Part shown: piece after piece, positions 24,504 to 34,556 of the stretch
Position numbering within the stretch: the stretch's first letter is position 1
Layout of the letters: each line of letters begins with the position of its first letter
Assembly: GCA_913062845.1 (NCBI GenBank)
Contig: CAJXVZ010000002.1
Coordinates: 46,703 to 110,702 of the forward strand
Direction of reading: 5' to 3'
Source of the DNA: an uncultured Psychroflexus sp.
GTDB lineage: Bacteria; Bacteroidota; Bacteroidia; Flavobacteriales; Flavobacteriaceae
DNA: 64,000 bases
Notes under the pieces: model-generated
What the model was told of the DNA's origin: nothing
Databases searched by the model: none
What the model saw: the letters and a program-made list of their open reading frames with translations, nothing else
Position numbers and translations under genes: made by a program

Positions 24504-25796
24504 TTGAAAATGACCTGTATGCAAAAGCTAATTTTTATATGTTTTACGTTTTTTTTATTGCTAACAAGCTGTAAAAATGACGTTAAAAATAAAATAGACA
24601 ACAAACCAAATGTAGCTAAAGAAATTACTCCTCCAAAAGAGGTCATCAAAAAAGCATATGGACTTAGCCTTAATGATTTTGAAGTCGTTGAGGATACGGT
24701 TAGACGAGGAGATTTTTTTGGTTCTATCATGGACAAACACGGTGTAACTCCTGGTGAAGTATATAAGATCACTCAGAAAATCCCTGACACAATTTTCAAC
24801 TTTAAACGCATAAACGTTGGAAGACCCTACACCATTTTAAAATCAAAAGACACCTTAAAAAAACCTGAAATCTTTATTTACGAACACAACAAGATTGATT
24901 ATACTAAAGTTTTTTTAGGTGACAGCATCTATGCCGTAAGAGAAAAAAAACCAGTAACGATCAAAACCAGGGTAGCTTCAGGTGTTATCAATTCTTCATT
25001 GTCTCTGGCGATTGATGAAGCGGGGATAGACTACATGCTTACTAACAGGCTAGCCGATATTTACCAATGGAATATTGATTTTTTCAGAATTAATCCAGGA
25101 GATAGATTTAAGGTGATTTTTAAAGAAAAGTATATCAATGATACAATTTATGCTGGTCTCGAAAGTGTTGATGCGGCGTTGTTCTATCATCAGGAAAAAC
25201 CTTATTACGCCTTTGAGTTCATGGTAGATTCTACCCTAAAGCGTACAGAGTATTTTGACGAACAAGCAAAAACACTAAGACGATTTTTCTTAAAAGCTCC
25301 GGTGCAGTATTCCAGGATTTCGTCAAGATATAGCCCAAGACGTTTTCACCCTGTACAAAGAAGATGGAAAGCGCATAAAGGTACAGATTATGCAGCTCCC
25401 AGAGGAACGCCTATTTGGGCAACAGCCAATGGTGTGGTTATAAAATCCGGTTATACCCGTGGTAATGGCAATTATGTAAAAATAAAACATACCAATAAAT
25501 ACACCACGCAATATTTACACATGTCCAGACGAGCTGTAAAAGTTGGTGAACGCGTCAAACAAGGTGAAGTCATTGGTTATGTTGGCAGTACTGGCCTGGC
25601 TACTGGACCACATGTCTGCTATCGTTTTTGGGTCTACGGGAAACAGGTTGACCCTTACAAGCAAGATTTACCTAAAGCTGAACCCATGCCGGATGATCTA
25701 AAGCCTAAATATTTTGAATTTATTCAGGACATGAGAGATCAATTGGACGATGGTTTTGCTAAAGAAGATAAGGAAGAACTTATTGCAAATAATTAG
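24504..25796 (+). CDS. M23-family peptidoglycan endopeptidase lipoprotein
   Basis: The 430-residue protein starts with a lipoprotein signal ending FLLLTSC (a start at the second Met, 24519, would give the same signal). Residues ~60-210 form the N-terminal part seen in MepM/OapA-like proteins, with RRGDFFGSIMDKHGVTPGEV, which resembles a LysM-like or opacity-associated fold. The C-terminal M23 domain has zinc ligands in AHKGTDYAAP (about 294) and GPHVCYRFWVYG (about 372). Family members cut D,D cross-links to make room for peptidoglycan growth. The domain is not closely similar to the M23 domain of the island gene at 17264. It stands alone. Confidence 0.88.
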   Translation: MKMTCMQKLIFICFTFFLLLTSCKNDVKNKIDNKPNVAKEITPPKEVIKKAYGLSLNDFEVVEDTVRRGDFFGSIMDKHGVTPGEVYKITQKIPDTIFNFKRINVGRPYTILKSKDTLKKPEIFIYEHNKIDYTKVFLGDSIYAVREKKPVTIKTRVASGVINSSLSLAIDEAGIDYMLTNRLADIYQWNIDFFRINPGDRFKVIFKEKYINDTIYAGLESVDAALFYHQEKPYYAFEFMVDSTLKRTEYFDEQAKTLRRFFLKAPVQYSRISSRYSPRRFHPVQRRWKAHKGTDYAAPRGTPIWATANGVVIKSGYTRGNGNYVKIKHTNKYTTQYLHMSRRAVKVGERVKQGEVIGYVGSTGLATGPHVCYRFWVYGKQVDPYKQDLPKAEPMPDDLKPKYFEFIQDMRDQLDDGFAKEDKEELIANN

Positions 25797-25866
25797 TCAA
25801 ATGTCTTAATTAAAATTACAAAAACAATACTAGTAGTGCTATCGAAAGGTGCTTTTATAACTATAC

Positions 25867-26193
25867 TTAATCTAAGATGATCAATCCTGATTCGATTTCC
25901 TTTGACAGAAGTTCTTCAATCTCTGGCACAAAACGTAACAAAGCATTATATCTGGTATCATTTGAATTAAGAACAATCAAACTTATGTTGTGTTTCTCCA
26001 GGTTTTGTTGATGACTCATATTTTTATCAACACTTAGCAAAATCCTTAGATTTTTTGACTGCATTTTTACTAATAAGTCTCCATTTTTTATTCCGCTCCA
26101 ACCCATTTCCGGAACGGTTAGAACCTCGTAATTCTTATTAAAGCGATATTTTAACTTTTTTGGTAAATTCTCGTCAAGCAGCAGTTTCATCAT
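25867..26193 (-). CDS. PIN-like toxin (DUF5615)
   Basis: The 108-residue protein begins MMKLLLDENLPKKLKYRF (the second Met is an equally good start), the signature of the DUF5615 PIN-like family. The acidic residues at the expected PIN metal-site positions are visible in LLLDEN and SVDKNMSHQQN. It is presumed to be an RNase-type toxin. It overlaps the DUF433 gene by 20 bp and is read after it, the usual order with the antitoxin first. Confidence 0.85.
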   Translation of the reverse strand: MMKLLLDENLPKKLKYRFNKNYEVLTVPEMGWSGIKNGDLLVKMQSKNLRILLSVDKNMSHQQNLEKHNISLIVLNSNDTRYNALLRFVPEIEELLSKEIESGLIILD

Positions 26194-26416
26194 TCTCTAA
26201 TTCTACTACATAAACAGATAATACTTCTAATAATTTCGAAGCATAAGCGGATTTAACAGTAGGATAATTATCCAAAAATTCTTGCAAATTTTCACCACCT
26301 TGAAGGTAGTCAAATAATATTTTCACGGGAACTCTGGTATTTTTGAACACAGGTGTACCTCCCAAAATATCAGGCGAGCTTGAAATATATTTATCTAAAG
26401 CTGTTTTTAAGTTCAT
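26174..26416 (-). CDS. DUF433 antitoxin
   Basis: The 80-residue protein has the DUF433 core SSPDILGGTPVFKNTRVPVKILFDYL, broken by nothing, followed by a winged-helix-like helix NLQEFLDNYPTVKSAYASKLLE. DUF433 proteins are found with DUF5615 PIN-like proteins as type II toxin-antitoxin pairs and probably bind their own promoter. A good -7 element lies 23 bp upstream. The overlap with the toxin gene suggests translational coupling. Confidence 0.85.
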   Translation of the reverse strand: MNLKTALDKYISSSPDILGGTPVFKNTRVPVKILFDYLQGGENLQEFLDNYPTVKSAYASKLLEVLSVYVVELENDETAA

Positions 26417-26438
26417 AATTCTAATGGATATAAAATTA

Positions 26439-26446
26439 CAAATTTA
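26439..26446 (-). promoter_or_regulatory. -7 element of DUF433/DUF5615 pair
   Basis: TAAATTTG on the minus strand fits TAnnTTTG and lies 23 bp before the DUF433 start. No clear TTG is found at -33. Confidence 0.5.
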
Positions 26447-26630
26447 GATTTTAATTATACTATTCGTATTTTTATAAAAAACCTTAAAACTTTGAAACGG
26501 AGTAAATAAAATAACATAAATCCAAGATTTCCGACTTTAGGGCATTCGTAATAAAAAATTAATAGCTATAGCCTTAAAACCTTGGTTTATAACCTTCTAT
26601 TAATAAAATTTATAACTACAAATTATTAAC

Positions 26631-27308
26631 TTATTTCTTCAAATTGATTTCACCACCGAAGTTAGTCTTTTCATTTAAAAACTCAGGATTTCCGTAAATA
26701 TCTATTGTGCCACCGACAATAACTTTGGCTTCACAATTTTTTGAAGCGTAGACCTCAGCTTCGCCACCATAAGAGATTTTTACAAAAGTATTTTCGGTGA
26801 TAAAATCTTCTCCATCATATTCACCTCCGGTATTCACTTCAACTTCCTGTGACTTAGCTTCACCGACAACTTCTATTTCACCTCCTGATATGACCTTAGC
26901 CTCCAAAGAATTCACATAGATTTCACCACTTATGGTAGAGCCTTCTCCTGCTCTGAGAAATAATTTATCCGTTTCAAACTTGTTTACAAACTCCACTTCG
27001 GAGCCCTGTACAACATTTAAATTGTTCAAGTCCTTAACGTAAACTTTTAATTCCAATGGGACATCGCCTTCGAGTAAGGTTTCTATAGAAGAGGATATTT
27101 TCAATTGGTTTTCCCTCACTTTGTAGTTGATAGCTTCAAATACCTCTTCACTGGCTACAATTTTATTCTCATCTGCATTGGTATAAAGCTCTACCAAAAG
27201 TCCGGCAGAGACTTTTAAGCCATCAATATCTTCATTGATACTAACGGATTTCTGTGCCGTCATTCCTAAAGAAAAAAGGCCAATAATCGCAAAAATTATC
27301 TTTTTCAT
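26631..27308 (-). CDS. Head GIN domain (DUF2807) exported protein
   Basis: The 225-residue protein has a signal peptide ending LGMTAQ and then the repetitive beta-helix-like pattern of head GIN domain proteins: short strands with G-E/N turns (VISGGEIEVVGEAKSQEVEV, ISYGGEAEVYA, VIVGGTIDIYG). This family is widespread in Bacteroidetes and is thought to be exposed in the envelope; its role is unknown and possibly adhesive. Its start overlaps the thioredoxin stop by 4 bp (ATGA), so both are translated from one message. Confidence 0.85.
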   Translation of the reverse strand: MKKIIFAIIGLFSLGMTAQKSVSINEDIDGLKVSAGLLVELYTNADENKIVASEEVFEAINYKVRENQLKISSSIETLLEGDVPLELKVYVKDLNNLNVVQGSEVEFVNKFETDKLFLRAGEGSTISGEIYVNSLEAKVISGGEIEVVGEAKSQEVEVNTGGEYDGEDFITENTFVKISYGGEAEVYASKNCEAKVIVGGTIDIYGNPEFLNEKTNFGGEINLKK

Positions 27309-27604
27309 TTGTGTTGATTTATGATATTAATTAAATCCTGTTTCTGAAGTACACCACTTTGTCTCCAAAGTTGTTGCTTATTTTTAAATAAGATCATAGT
27401 CGGAACACCTCGCACCTGATATTGAGATGCCAATTGCTGATTTTTATCGACATCAATTTTAATGATCTTGATCTCGTCTTTGAGCTCATCTTTTACTTCT
27501 TTTAAAATTGGCGCCAGCATTTTACAAGGCCCGCACCAATCTGCAAAAAAGTCAATTAAAACCGGTGTTTCACTGTCAATTATACGGCTAAAATTTGAAT
27601 TCAT
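27305..27604 (-). CDS. Thioredoxin-family protein
   Basis: The 99-residue single-domain protein has the active site FADWCGPCKML (about residues 22-32), the cis-Pro segment VRGVPTMILF (about 68-77) and no signal peptide. It reduces disulphides in the cytosol. It is one of two thioredoxins in this window; the one at 62830 is closer to the canonical trxA. It is coupled to the head GIN gene downstream, an odd functional pairing. Confidence 0.92.
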   Translation of the reverse strand: MNSNFSRIIDSETPVLIDFFADWCGPCKMLAPILKEVKDELKDEIKIIKIDVDKNQQLASQYQVRGVPTMILFKNKQQLWRQSGVLQKQDLINIINQHK

Positions 27605-27708
27605 TTATTTATGTATTAATAATATATAATATCAAAAACTGAACCAAAGTCTAACTATGAAATTGTTAAACCTGAACAGGATTTCCTGACAACATTTTTG
27701 ATAAATGA

Positions 27709-28194
27709 TTAGACTGAAGCACTTTTTCTCTTGACAACTAGTCCGGCAATAGCTGAAATCATTACACCAAAAGATATATAGAGCATCATCGTACTTTGGA
27801 TGTAAGCATTCAGGTTGAAAATTTCATTAATAAATTTTTCATCAGAACCTTTTTCAATACTGGTTCGGATGGCATTATCAAAAAAATCCGGAGAAATGTA
27901 TTGGGTCATAACATAAACAGTTCCCGGTGACAAACCGGCTATCAACAAGCTAAAGAGCGCCCCGGAAAGAAAAGCCTTTTGCCAGGTAATGTTACCAGAG
28001 TAATACTGATCCCTTTTTTGTCTGAGACTTAAAAATATACATACAGATATGGGAATAACCAAAATATAACTTAGAATCGGATGAATAAAACTTTGTTCAT
28101 CATGGAATCCCAGAAACTTCTCAGCATAGACCCACAAGATATTTATGCCTGTGAATATTGAAGCCCATTTAAATTCAATTTTAAATTTTTCCAT
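27709..28194 (-). CDS. DUF4199 membrane protein
   Basis: The 161-residue protein has four hydrophobic segments, near residues 10-28, 38-57, 74-95 and 133-155, with a helical stretch between the third and fourth. This layout, with the WQKAFLSGALFSLLIAGL segment, is that of DUF4199 proteins, which are common in Bacteroidetes and uncharacterised. It lies 15 bp after secA on the same strand, so it is probably co-transcribed with it. Confidence 0.75.
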   Translation of the reverse strand: MEKFKIEFKWASIFTGINILWVYAEKFLGFHDEQSFIHPILSYILVIPISVCIFLSLRQKRDQYYSGNITWQKAFLSGALFSLLIAGLSPGTVYVMTQYISPDFFDNAIRTSIEKGSDEKFINEIFNLNAYIQSTMMLYISFGVMISAIAGLVVKRKSASV

Positions 28195-28209
28195 ATCTCC
28201 AACACGTCT

Positions 28210-31200
28210 CTATTCCTGGTCAATCAAAACCCATTGCCCCTGGTTGATCATAGGAATGGCTTTTTTGTATTTCAAGCTTTTATTCTCACCGGTCTGTATG
28301 TTTTTGATGGTCACGGTGTCGTTTCGGCCAATTTTAGGCTTATCTCTGACAATCGTTTCAGTAACCTGTCTTCCTCCACCTTGATTGCTGGCATTTGCTC
28401 CGGCTTGTCTTGCTGCTGCAGCTCTTTCATCCAGATTTTGAATTTCATCTTTTCTGGTTTGTACCTTATCCTGTCTTCTGCGCTGAGAAGCCTCCCTGAT
28501 GTTTGCAGTATTTCTGTCAGGCAATTCACCTTTAAACAGAAAGGCAATAACATCCTTATTGACTTCATCGAGCATAGCAGTGAACAATTCATAGGCTTCA
28601 AACTTGTAAATGACCAAAGGATCTTTTTGCTCATGAACTGCCAGTTGAACACTTTGCTTCAGCTCATCCATTTTTCTGAGGTGATTCTTCCAGGCCTCGT
28701 CTATGATCGCTAAAGTGATGTTCTTTTCAAAATCGGTAACTAATTGCTTACCATCTGTTTCGTAGGCTTTTTTAAGGTTAGTTACTACATTTAATGTCTT
28801 TTGCCCATCTGTAAACGGCACAGCAATGCGTTCGAATCTGTCACCTTGATTTTCATAGACTTGTTTAATGACCGGAAATGCCAATTCTGCATTTCTAATC
28901 ATTTTTTCTTCGTAGCGTTCATAAGCTGATTTATAGACCTTCTCAATGAGTTTGTCTGCAGATATTTTTTTGAATTCAGTTTCATCCACGGGCACGTCCA
29001 TTGAAAAGAATCTGATCAGCTCAAATTCGAAATTGGCGTAATCTTCGGACTGTTTATTGAGATTAACAATACTTTCTGCAGTATCATAAATCATATTGGC
29101 AATATCGATTCTTAATCTTTCTCCAAATAGGGCGTGATAACGTCTTTTGTAAACGACTTCACGCTGTGCGTTCATAACGTCGTCATATTCAAGAAGACGC
29201 TTACGGATTCCAAAGTTGTTCTCTTCAACTTTCTTTTGGGCGCGCTCAATAGAATTGGAGATCATCTTGTGTTGGATCACTTCTCCTTCTTTGAGACCCA
29301 TTTTGTCCATAAGCTTCGCAATACGTTCACTACCGAACAAACGCATCAAATTATCTTCCAGAGACACATAAAATTGAGAACTACCCGGATCGCCCTGACG
29401 TCCGGCACGACCTCTTAACTGTCTGTCCACTCGTCTGGAATCGTGTCGTTCTGTACCAATTATAGCCAAACCACCGGCATCTTTTACAGCTTTTGACAAT
29501 TTGATATCCGTTCCACGACCTGCCATATTGGTAGCTATGGTTACAATACCTGAGTTACCTGCTTCTGCTACGACATCAGCCTCGCGCTTGTGAAGTTTTG
29601 CATTAAGTACGTTATGTTTTACTTTTCTGATGTTAAGCATTTTACTCAACAATTCCGATATTTCAACTGACGTTGTACCTATCAAAACAGGTCTTCCGGC
29701 TTTTGATAATTTTACGACCTCATCAATGATGGCGTTATATTTTTCACGCTTGGTTTTGTAGACCAAATCTTCCCTGTCATCTCTGGCGATAGGTCGGTTG
29801 GTTGGAATTTCTATCACATCCAACTTGTAAATTTCCCAAAACTCTCCTGCTTCCGTTACCGCTGTTCCTGTCATACCCGACAGCTTGTTATACATTCTGA
29901 AATAATTCTGAAGTGTTATAGTAGCGAAAGTCTGGGTGGCGTCTTCAATCTTTACATTCTCTTTTGCTTCTATCGCCTGATGCAAACCGTCAGAATATCG
30001 ACGGCCTTCCATAATACGACCGGTCTGCTCGTCAACAATTTTTACTTTGTTGTCCATCACGACGTATTCAGTGTCTTTTTCAAAGAGTGTATATGCCTTC
30101 AAGAGTTGACGCATTGTATGAATACGTTCGCTTTTCACACCAAAATCTCTATAGAGCTCTTCTTTTTTGGCAATTTCTTCTTCTTTTGAAAGGCCTTCAT
30201 TTTCAATTTTTGCGATTTCAGTTCCCATTTCAGGCATAACAAAGAAATCCGGATCATCTTCACCCGACAAATAATCCACACCTTTGTCAGTCAGGTCTAT
30301 CTGGTTATTTTTCTCTTCAATAACGAAATAGAGCTCTTTATCTACCGTCGGCATTTCACGGTTATTGTCCTGCATGTAGAAGTTTTCGGTTTTTTGCAGG
30401 ATTTGCTTAATACCTTCTTCGCTCATATACTTGATGAGGGCCTTGTTCTTAGGCAACCCACGAAATACACGATAAAGTTTTAATCCACCTTCCTTTGTAT
30501 CACCATCAGCTATGAGTTTTTTGGCTTCTGCAAGTTCTTTCACCAAATGCTTACGCTGTATTTCAACAAGCTGAGCGATTTTTGGCTTAAGCTGGTCAAA
30601 TTCATGAACATCGCCTTTGGGAATAGGACCGGAAATAATCAGAGGTGTTCTGGCTTCATCAATCAATACAGAATCTACCTCATCCACAATAGCGTAATTG
30701 TGCTTGCGCTGGACTAAATCGTCCGGCGCATGACTCATGTTATCTCTCAGGTAATCAAAACCAAATTCATTGTTCGTTCCGTAAGTGATATCAGCCTTGT
30801 AAGCCTGTCTTCTTTCAGCAGAATTAGGCTTATAATAATCTACGCAATCTACACTCAAACCATGAAATTGAAAGATAGGTGCCATCCAGGCACTATCCCG
30901 TTTTGCCAGATAATCGTTGACAGTGACAAGATGAACCCCGTTGCCGGTAAGTGCATTGAGATAAACAGGAAGAGTTGCCACCAGGGTCTTACCTTCACCC
31001 GTCTGCATTTCAGCAATTTTACCCTGATGCATAACTATACCACCTATAAGCTGCACATCATAATGAATCATATCCCAGGTTACCGGTTTTCCGGCAGCAT
31101 CCCATGAATTTGACCAAATAGCCTGTTCACCATCCAGTGTAATGTAGTCTTTTGCAGCCGAAAGTTCACGATCATATTCTGTGGCTTTGACAACTAATTC

Positions 31201-31581
31201 TTCGTTGTGGTAAAAACGTTTAGCAGTCTCTTTGACCACAGCAAAAGCCTCCGGAAGAATTTCTTCTAGAACTTTCTCAGAATTTTCATAAACAACATCT
31301 TCAATACTGTCGATCTGATCGTAAATATCTTCTTTTTCATTGATATCTTCACAAGCCTCTGCTTCAGTCTTAAGCTTTTCAATTTGCTCAAGCTCATCTT
31401 TACTGGCTGTCTTTATCTTGTCTTTGAATTCGACAGTTTTGTATCGCAGTTCATCAAGACTTAATTTTTCAAGCTGAGCTTCGAAGGATTTAATTTTATC
31501 AACAATCGGATATATTTCTTTGAGATCTTTTTTGGCTTTATCACCAACAAAGGCTTTAAGTACAGAATCTAAAATTCCCAT
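28210..31581 (-). CDS. secA: Preprotein translocase ATPase SecA
   Basis: I use the start [20 protein letters not shown] at 31581 (1123 residues), because a -7 element lies at 31606-31613, downstream of the alternative start at 31608. SecA drives unfolded proteins through SecYEG. Visible parts are the Walker A motif [14 protein letters not shown] (about 202-215), [16 protein letters not shown], the preprotein-binding domain, [15 protein letters not shown], and [12 protein letters not shown] with [20 protein letters not shown] of helicase domain 2. The protein is longer than the ~900 residues of E. coli, as usual for Bacteroidetes, through extra sequence in nucleotide-binding domain 1. It lacks the C-terminal zinc-binding SEC-C motif and ends in a WVLIDQE tail. 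Confidence 0.97.
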   Translation of the reverse strand: MGILDSVLKAFVGDKAKKDLKEIYPIVDKIKSFEAQLEKLSLDELRYKTVEFKDKIKTASKDELEQIEKLKTEAEACEDINEKEDIYDQIDSIEDVVYENSEKVLEEILPEAFAVVKETAKRFYHNEELVVKATEYDRELSAAKDYITLDGEQAIWSNSWDAAGKPVTWDMIHYDVQLIGGIVMHQGKIAEMQTGEGKTLVATLPVYLNALTGNGVHLVTVNDYLAKRDSAWMAPIFQFHGLSVDCVDYYKPNSAERRQAYKADITYGTNNEFGFDYLRDNMSHAPDDLVQRKHNYAIVDEVDSVLIDEARTPLIISGPIPKGDVHEFDQLKPKIAQLVEIQRKHLVKELAEAKKLIADGDTKEGGLKLYRVFRGLPKNKALIKYMSEEGIKQILQKTENFYMQDNNREMPTVDKELYFVIEEKNNQIDLTDKGVDYLSGEDDPDFFVMPEMGTEIAKIENEGLSKEEEIAKKEELYRDFGVKSERIHTMRQLLKAYTLFEKDTEYVVMDNKVKIVDEQTGRIMEGRRYSDGLHQAIEAKENVKIEDATQTFATITLQNYFRMYNKLSGMTGTAVTEAGEFWEIYKLDVIEIPTNRPIARDDREDLVYKTKREKYNAIIDEVVKLSKAGRPVLIGTTSVEISELLSKMLNIRKVKHNVLNAKLHKREADVVAEAGNSGIVTIATNMAGRGTDIKLSKAVKDAGGLAIIGTERHDSRRVDRQLRGRAGRQGDPGSSQFYVSLEDNLMRLFGSERIAKLMDKMGLKEGEVIQHKMISNSIERAQKKVEENNFGIRKRLLEYDDVMNAQREVVYKRRYHALFGERLRIDIANMIYDTAESIVNLNKQSEDYANFEFELIRFFSMDVPVDETEFKKISADKLIEKVYKSAYERYEEKMIRNAELAFPVIKQVYENQGDRFERIAVPFTDGQKTLNVVTNLKKAYETDGKQLVTDFEKNITLAIIDEAWKNHLRKMDELKQSVQLAVHEQKDPLVIYKFEAYELFTAMLDEVNKDVIAFLFKGELPDRNTANIREASQRRRQDKVQTRKDEIQNLDERAAAARQAGANASNQGGGRQVTETIVRDKPKIGRNDTVTIKNIQTGENKSLKYKKAIPMINQGQWVLIDQE

Positions 31582-31605
31582 AATGGTTTCAAATTTTAAT
31601 AGGTT

Positions 31606-31613
31606 CAAAAATA
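31606..31613 (-). promoter_or_regulatory. -7 element of secA
   Basis: TATTTTTG on the minus strand fits TAnnTTTG exactly, 25 bp before the chosen secA start. No TTG at -33 was found. Confidence 0.5.
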
Positions 31614-32467
31614 AGACAAAAAACGTGCTATGATTGTAGCATGAGTTAAAATTTAGTCATATTAAGTTGCAAAATGCCAAAATGGCACAATTAGAACACT
31701 TTAATTTATAATCGGAATTCAACAATAAATAGCCTATGCATGATGATACCAAATTCATCGTAAGCAGCTTGTTTTTTGCTTCGAAAAGTCAATCTTAAGA
31801 AAGCTCAAAAGCTTATCTCATTACTTTTTAAACTTAACGACCTAGGCATATAAAAAGTACATTAGAGAATTACAATTCCAATACATCTATGTAGACCATA
31901 TGTTAAAACAAGTCAAATCGAGCCAACGAAAATTTTTCAAATTTTATATAATAGTCAGTAACTTTTACAAGTGACAAAAATTAAGCTTTTTTCCTCGGAA
32001 GGAAGATGAAAGATGGGTGTTAATTAAGAATGTACAATTACGAAATAACACCCTTTGCCTATAGGCTTTTCCCTCTAGGGAAAAATATAAATCGAATTTA
32101 AAATATCAATTAGTTAAATAAAAACGTCATTGGTAGTGTTTTTTATTTACAGATAAAGAAACAACACCGATATGTGAGAGAATTGAGATTTTTTTAAACA
32201 CAAAACCCTTCTCGATACATCTCGACGAAACTGTCGGGATACTCGAAGTGACATATAAAGAATAGGTTATGGGTTTTCGAAAAAGATTGTAATTCATATT
32301 ATTAACCTGCCTAAGTCCATACACTTATAAACTATACCTCATTATCCTTCAACTACGCTCAAGACAATGACTCATAGACTCATAAGCCTATAAACTCATA
32401 ACCTCATAAGCTTATTATCCTTCAACTAAGCTCAGGACAACGACTCATAACCTTATTAAACAAAAAA

Positions 32468-32484
32468 ACCTCCGTGATTGGAGG
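32468..32484 (-). terminator. Terminator of the DUF2795 gene
   Basis: CCTCC/GGAGG arms, followed on the minus strand by seven T residues, 36 bp after the stop. Confidence 0.75.
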
Positions 32485-32519
32485 CTATGCGATTAAATGT
32501 TGTTAGAAGTAAGACTGTA

Positions 32520-32741
32520 TTAATATTCATCTTCGTTCCAGAGATAATCTTCGTCAGTAGGATAATCAGGCCAAATTTCTTCTATGGAATCATATGTATC
32601 ACCTTCATCTTCGATGGACTGAAGATTTTCAACAACTTCGAGAGGTGCACCAGTACGAATAGCGTAGTCTATCAATTCATCCTTCGTTGCAGGCCAAGGT
32701 GCATCACTTAAATAAGATGCCAACTCTAATGTCCAATACAT
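32520..32741 (-). CDS. DUF2795 protein
   Basis: The 73-residue acidic protein begins MYWTLELASYLSDAPWPATK, then DELIDYAIRTGAPLEVVENL and an acidic tail rich in Asp, Glu and Tyr. This is the flavobacterial form of DUF2795, a small helical fold related to DNA-binding modules, but its role is unknown. It is single, flanked by its own terminator and a long non-coding region, and divergent from purH (246 bp between starts). Confidence 0.82.
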   Translation of the reverse strand: MYWTLELASYLSDAPWPATKDELIDYAIRTGAPLEVVENLQSIEDEGDTYDSIEEIWPDYPTDEDYLWNEDEY

Positions 32742-32931
32742 AATCGTTCGTTTAAATATTTTTGCAAAAATAAATTTTTTGACATAAAAAGCAAGTTTTT
32801 TATGATTTATTTTTTAAGCAAGCCAAGAAACAATTATAGTATTGGTTTTCAGCGCATTAAATCATGCTGATCAAAAGATAATCTTATTGTATAAGGATAT
32901 TAAAAAAACTTTAAACTTCAACACTACTTTT

Positions 32932-32963
32932 TTGATGAATTAAAACTGAATAACTTAGCTTTG
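32932..32963 (+). promoter_or_regulatory. purH promoter
   Basis: TTG (32932-32934) and TAGCTTTG (32956-32963) are 21 bp apart, close to the consensus 19-bp spacing. The -7 element is 24 bp before the ATG. Confidence 0.6.
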
Positions 32964-32987
32964 CAAAAACTTAAAAGTTAACGTTTC

Positions 32988-34520
32988 ATGTCTCAGCAAA
33001 AACCCATAAAATCAGCTTTAATTTCTGTATTTCACAAGGATGGATTAGAGCCGATCATAGAAGCTTTAAAAGTTCATAATATTACAATATACTCAACCGG
33101 TGGAACACAGAAATTTATAGAATCCTGCGGTGCAGATGTTATACCAGTTGAAGATCTTACGGACTACCCTTCTATACTCGGAGGGCGCGTTAAAACACTT
33201 CACCCCAAGGTTTTTGGAGGTATTTTAAGCAGACGTGATAATGACGATGACATCAAAACGCTTGAGGATTATACTATTCCGGAGATTGATCTGGTTATCG
33301 TTGACCTATACCCTTTTGAAGAAACAGTTTCCTCCGGATCAAGCCATGATGATATTATAGAAAAGATTGACATTGGTGGTATATCACTGATTCGCGCAGC
33401 AGCCAAAAATTATAAAGATGTGCTATGTGTAGCTTCAAAAGCAGATTATGACGGGATTTTAAACATTCTCAAAAAAACTAAACCCGAAACCAGTTATGAA
33501 GACAGGAAAGCTTTTGCAGTCAATGCATTTGCTGTATCTTCTAATTACGACACAAAAATATTCAGCTATCTCAATCAACCTAAAATCAATAATGAACTAA
33601 GATTATCTGAGACTGATGTAATGCCACTAAGGTATGGTGAAAATCCACATCAAAACGCCAATTTTTACGGCAAATTTGATAAGGTTTTAGACCAACTTCA
33701 TGGCAAGGAACTCTCTTACAATAACCTTTTGGATATAGATGCAGCGGTTAATCTCATCAATGAATTTCAAGGCGAAAAACCAACATTTGCCATACTCAAA
33801 CACAACAATGCCTGTGGTTTAGCTCAAAGAGATAATATTTTTGACGCTTATAATGACGCTCTGGCAGGAGATCCTGTTTCAGCTTTTGGAGGTATTTTGA
33901 TAGCCAATTCTACTATTGATAAATCAACTGCAGAAGAAATTCACAAATTATTTTGCGAAGTTGTGATCGCTCCAAATCTTGAGGATGAGGCTTTAGAGCT
34001 TTTAATGACCAAAAAGAACAGACGTATTTTGGTTTTAAAAGAAAGTGAATTTAAAAATAAATTGGTAAGAACTTGTTTGAATGGTGTGTTGGTGCAGGAT
34101 AGAGATGATATTACAGATCAAAGCGAACATTTTAAGACAGTTACCAAGACTTCACCTGATCAAACACAAATAGAAGACCTGGTGTTTGCTTCCAAAATCT
34201 GTAAACACACTAAGTCAAACACAATTGTTCTGGCCAAAAACAAACAGCTTATAGCGAGTGGCACTGGTCAAACCTCAAGGGTTGATGCCTTAAAACAAAG
34301 TATAGACAAGGCCTTACATTTTAAATTTGACCTTAAAGGTGCTGTAATGGCCAGTGATGCATTTTTTCCTTTTCCTGACTGTGTTGAAATTGCCGATAAG
34401 GCAGGTATCTCTGCAGTTATTCAACCCGGTGGATCTATAAAAGATGAGTTGAGCATCAATTATTGTAATGCGCATAATATGGCCATGGTAATGACAGGAA
34501 CAAGACATTTTAAACATTAA
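32988..34520 (+). CDS. purH: Bifunctional AICAR formyltransferase/IMP cyclohydrolase
   Basis: The 510-residue enzyme makes the last two steps of IMP synthesis. The N-terminal cyclohydrolase domain shows ALISVFHKDGL, STGGTQKFIE, RVKTLHPKVFGGIL and DLYPFEETV. The C-terminal formyltransferase domain carries RYGENPHQNANFYG, FAILKHNNACGLA with the catalytic Lys-His pair (about residues 262-265), DAFFPFPDCVE and QPGGSIKDE. Length is typical. It is 36 bp ahead of mreB with no terminator between, so it may be read into the elongasome operon in addition to that operon's own signals. Confidence 0.97.
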   Translation: MSQQKPIKSALISVFHKDGLEPIIEALKVHNITIYSTGGTQKFIESCGADVIPVEDLTDYPSILGGRVKTLHPKVFGGILSRRDNDDDIKTLEDYTIPEIDLVIVDLYPFEETVSSGSSHDDIIEKIDIGGISLIRAAAKNYKDVLCVASKADYDGILNILKKTKPETSYEDRKAFAVNAFAVSSNYDTKIFSYLNQPKINNELRLSETDVMPLRYGENPHQNANFYGKFDKVLDQLHGKELSYNNLLDIDAAVNLINEFQGEKPTFAILKHNNACGLAQRDNIFDAYNDALAGDPVSAFGGILIANSTIDKSTAEEIHKLFCEVVIAPNLEDEALELLMTKKNRRILVLKESEFKNKLVRTCLNGVLVQDRDDITDQSEHFKTVTKTSPDQTQIEDLVFASKICKHTKSNTIVLAKNKQLIASGTGQTSRVDALKQSIDKALHFKFDLKGAVMASDAFFPFPDCVEIADKAGISAVIQPGGSIKDELSINYCNAHNMAMVMTGTRHFKH

Positions 34521-34556
34521 TTGATTACTTTTACAATTTAAATTTATAAACATAAA

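Larger units (their letters stand above)
31582..32519. repeat. Long repeat-bearing intergenic region
   Basis: About 0.9 kb between secA and the DUF2795 gene holds no convincing coding sequence. Two degenerate 36-bp copies of ATTATCCTTCAACTACGCTC-type sequence lie at 32341-32376 and 32414-32449 (three mismatches by eye), with CTCATAA-like short repeats between them. A further palindromic sequence at about 32210-32250 has the CTCGA...TCGAG arms of REP-like elements common in Bacteroidetes intergenic DNA. A hairpin CCCTCTAGGG sits near 32070. A 65-codon frame on the minus strand is built from these repeats. Confidence 0.6.

Noticed and set aside
31582..31608. Longer secA start at 31608
   Set aside because: The extra nine codons overlap the likely -7 element and are not part of the conserved SecA N-terminus.
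32127..32324. 65-codon minus-strand frame in the long gap
   Set aside because: It is built from the REP-like repeats and has no coding features.
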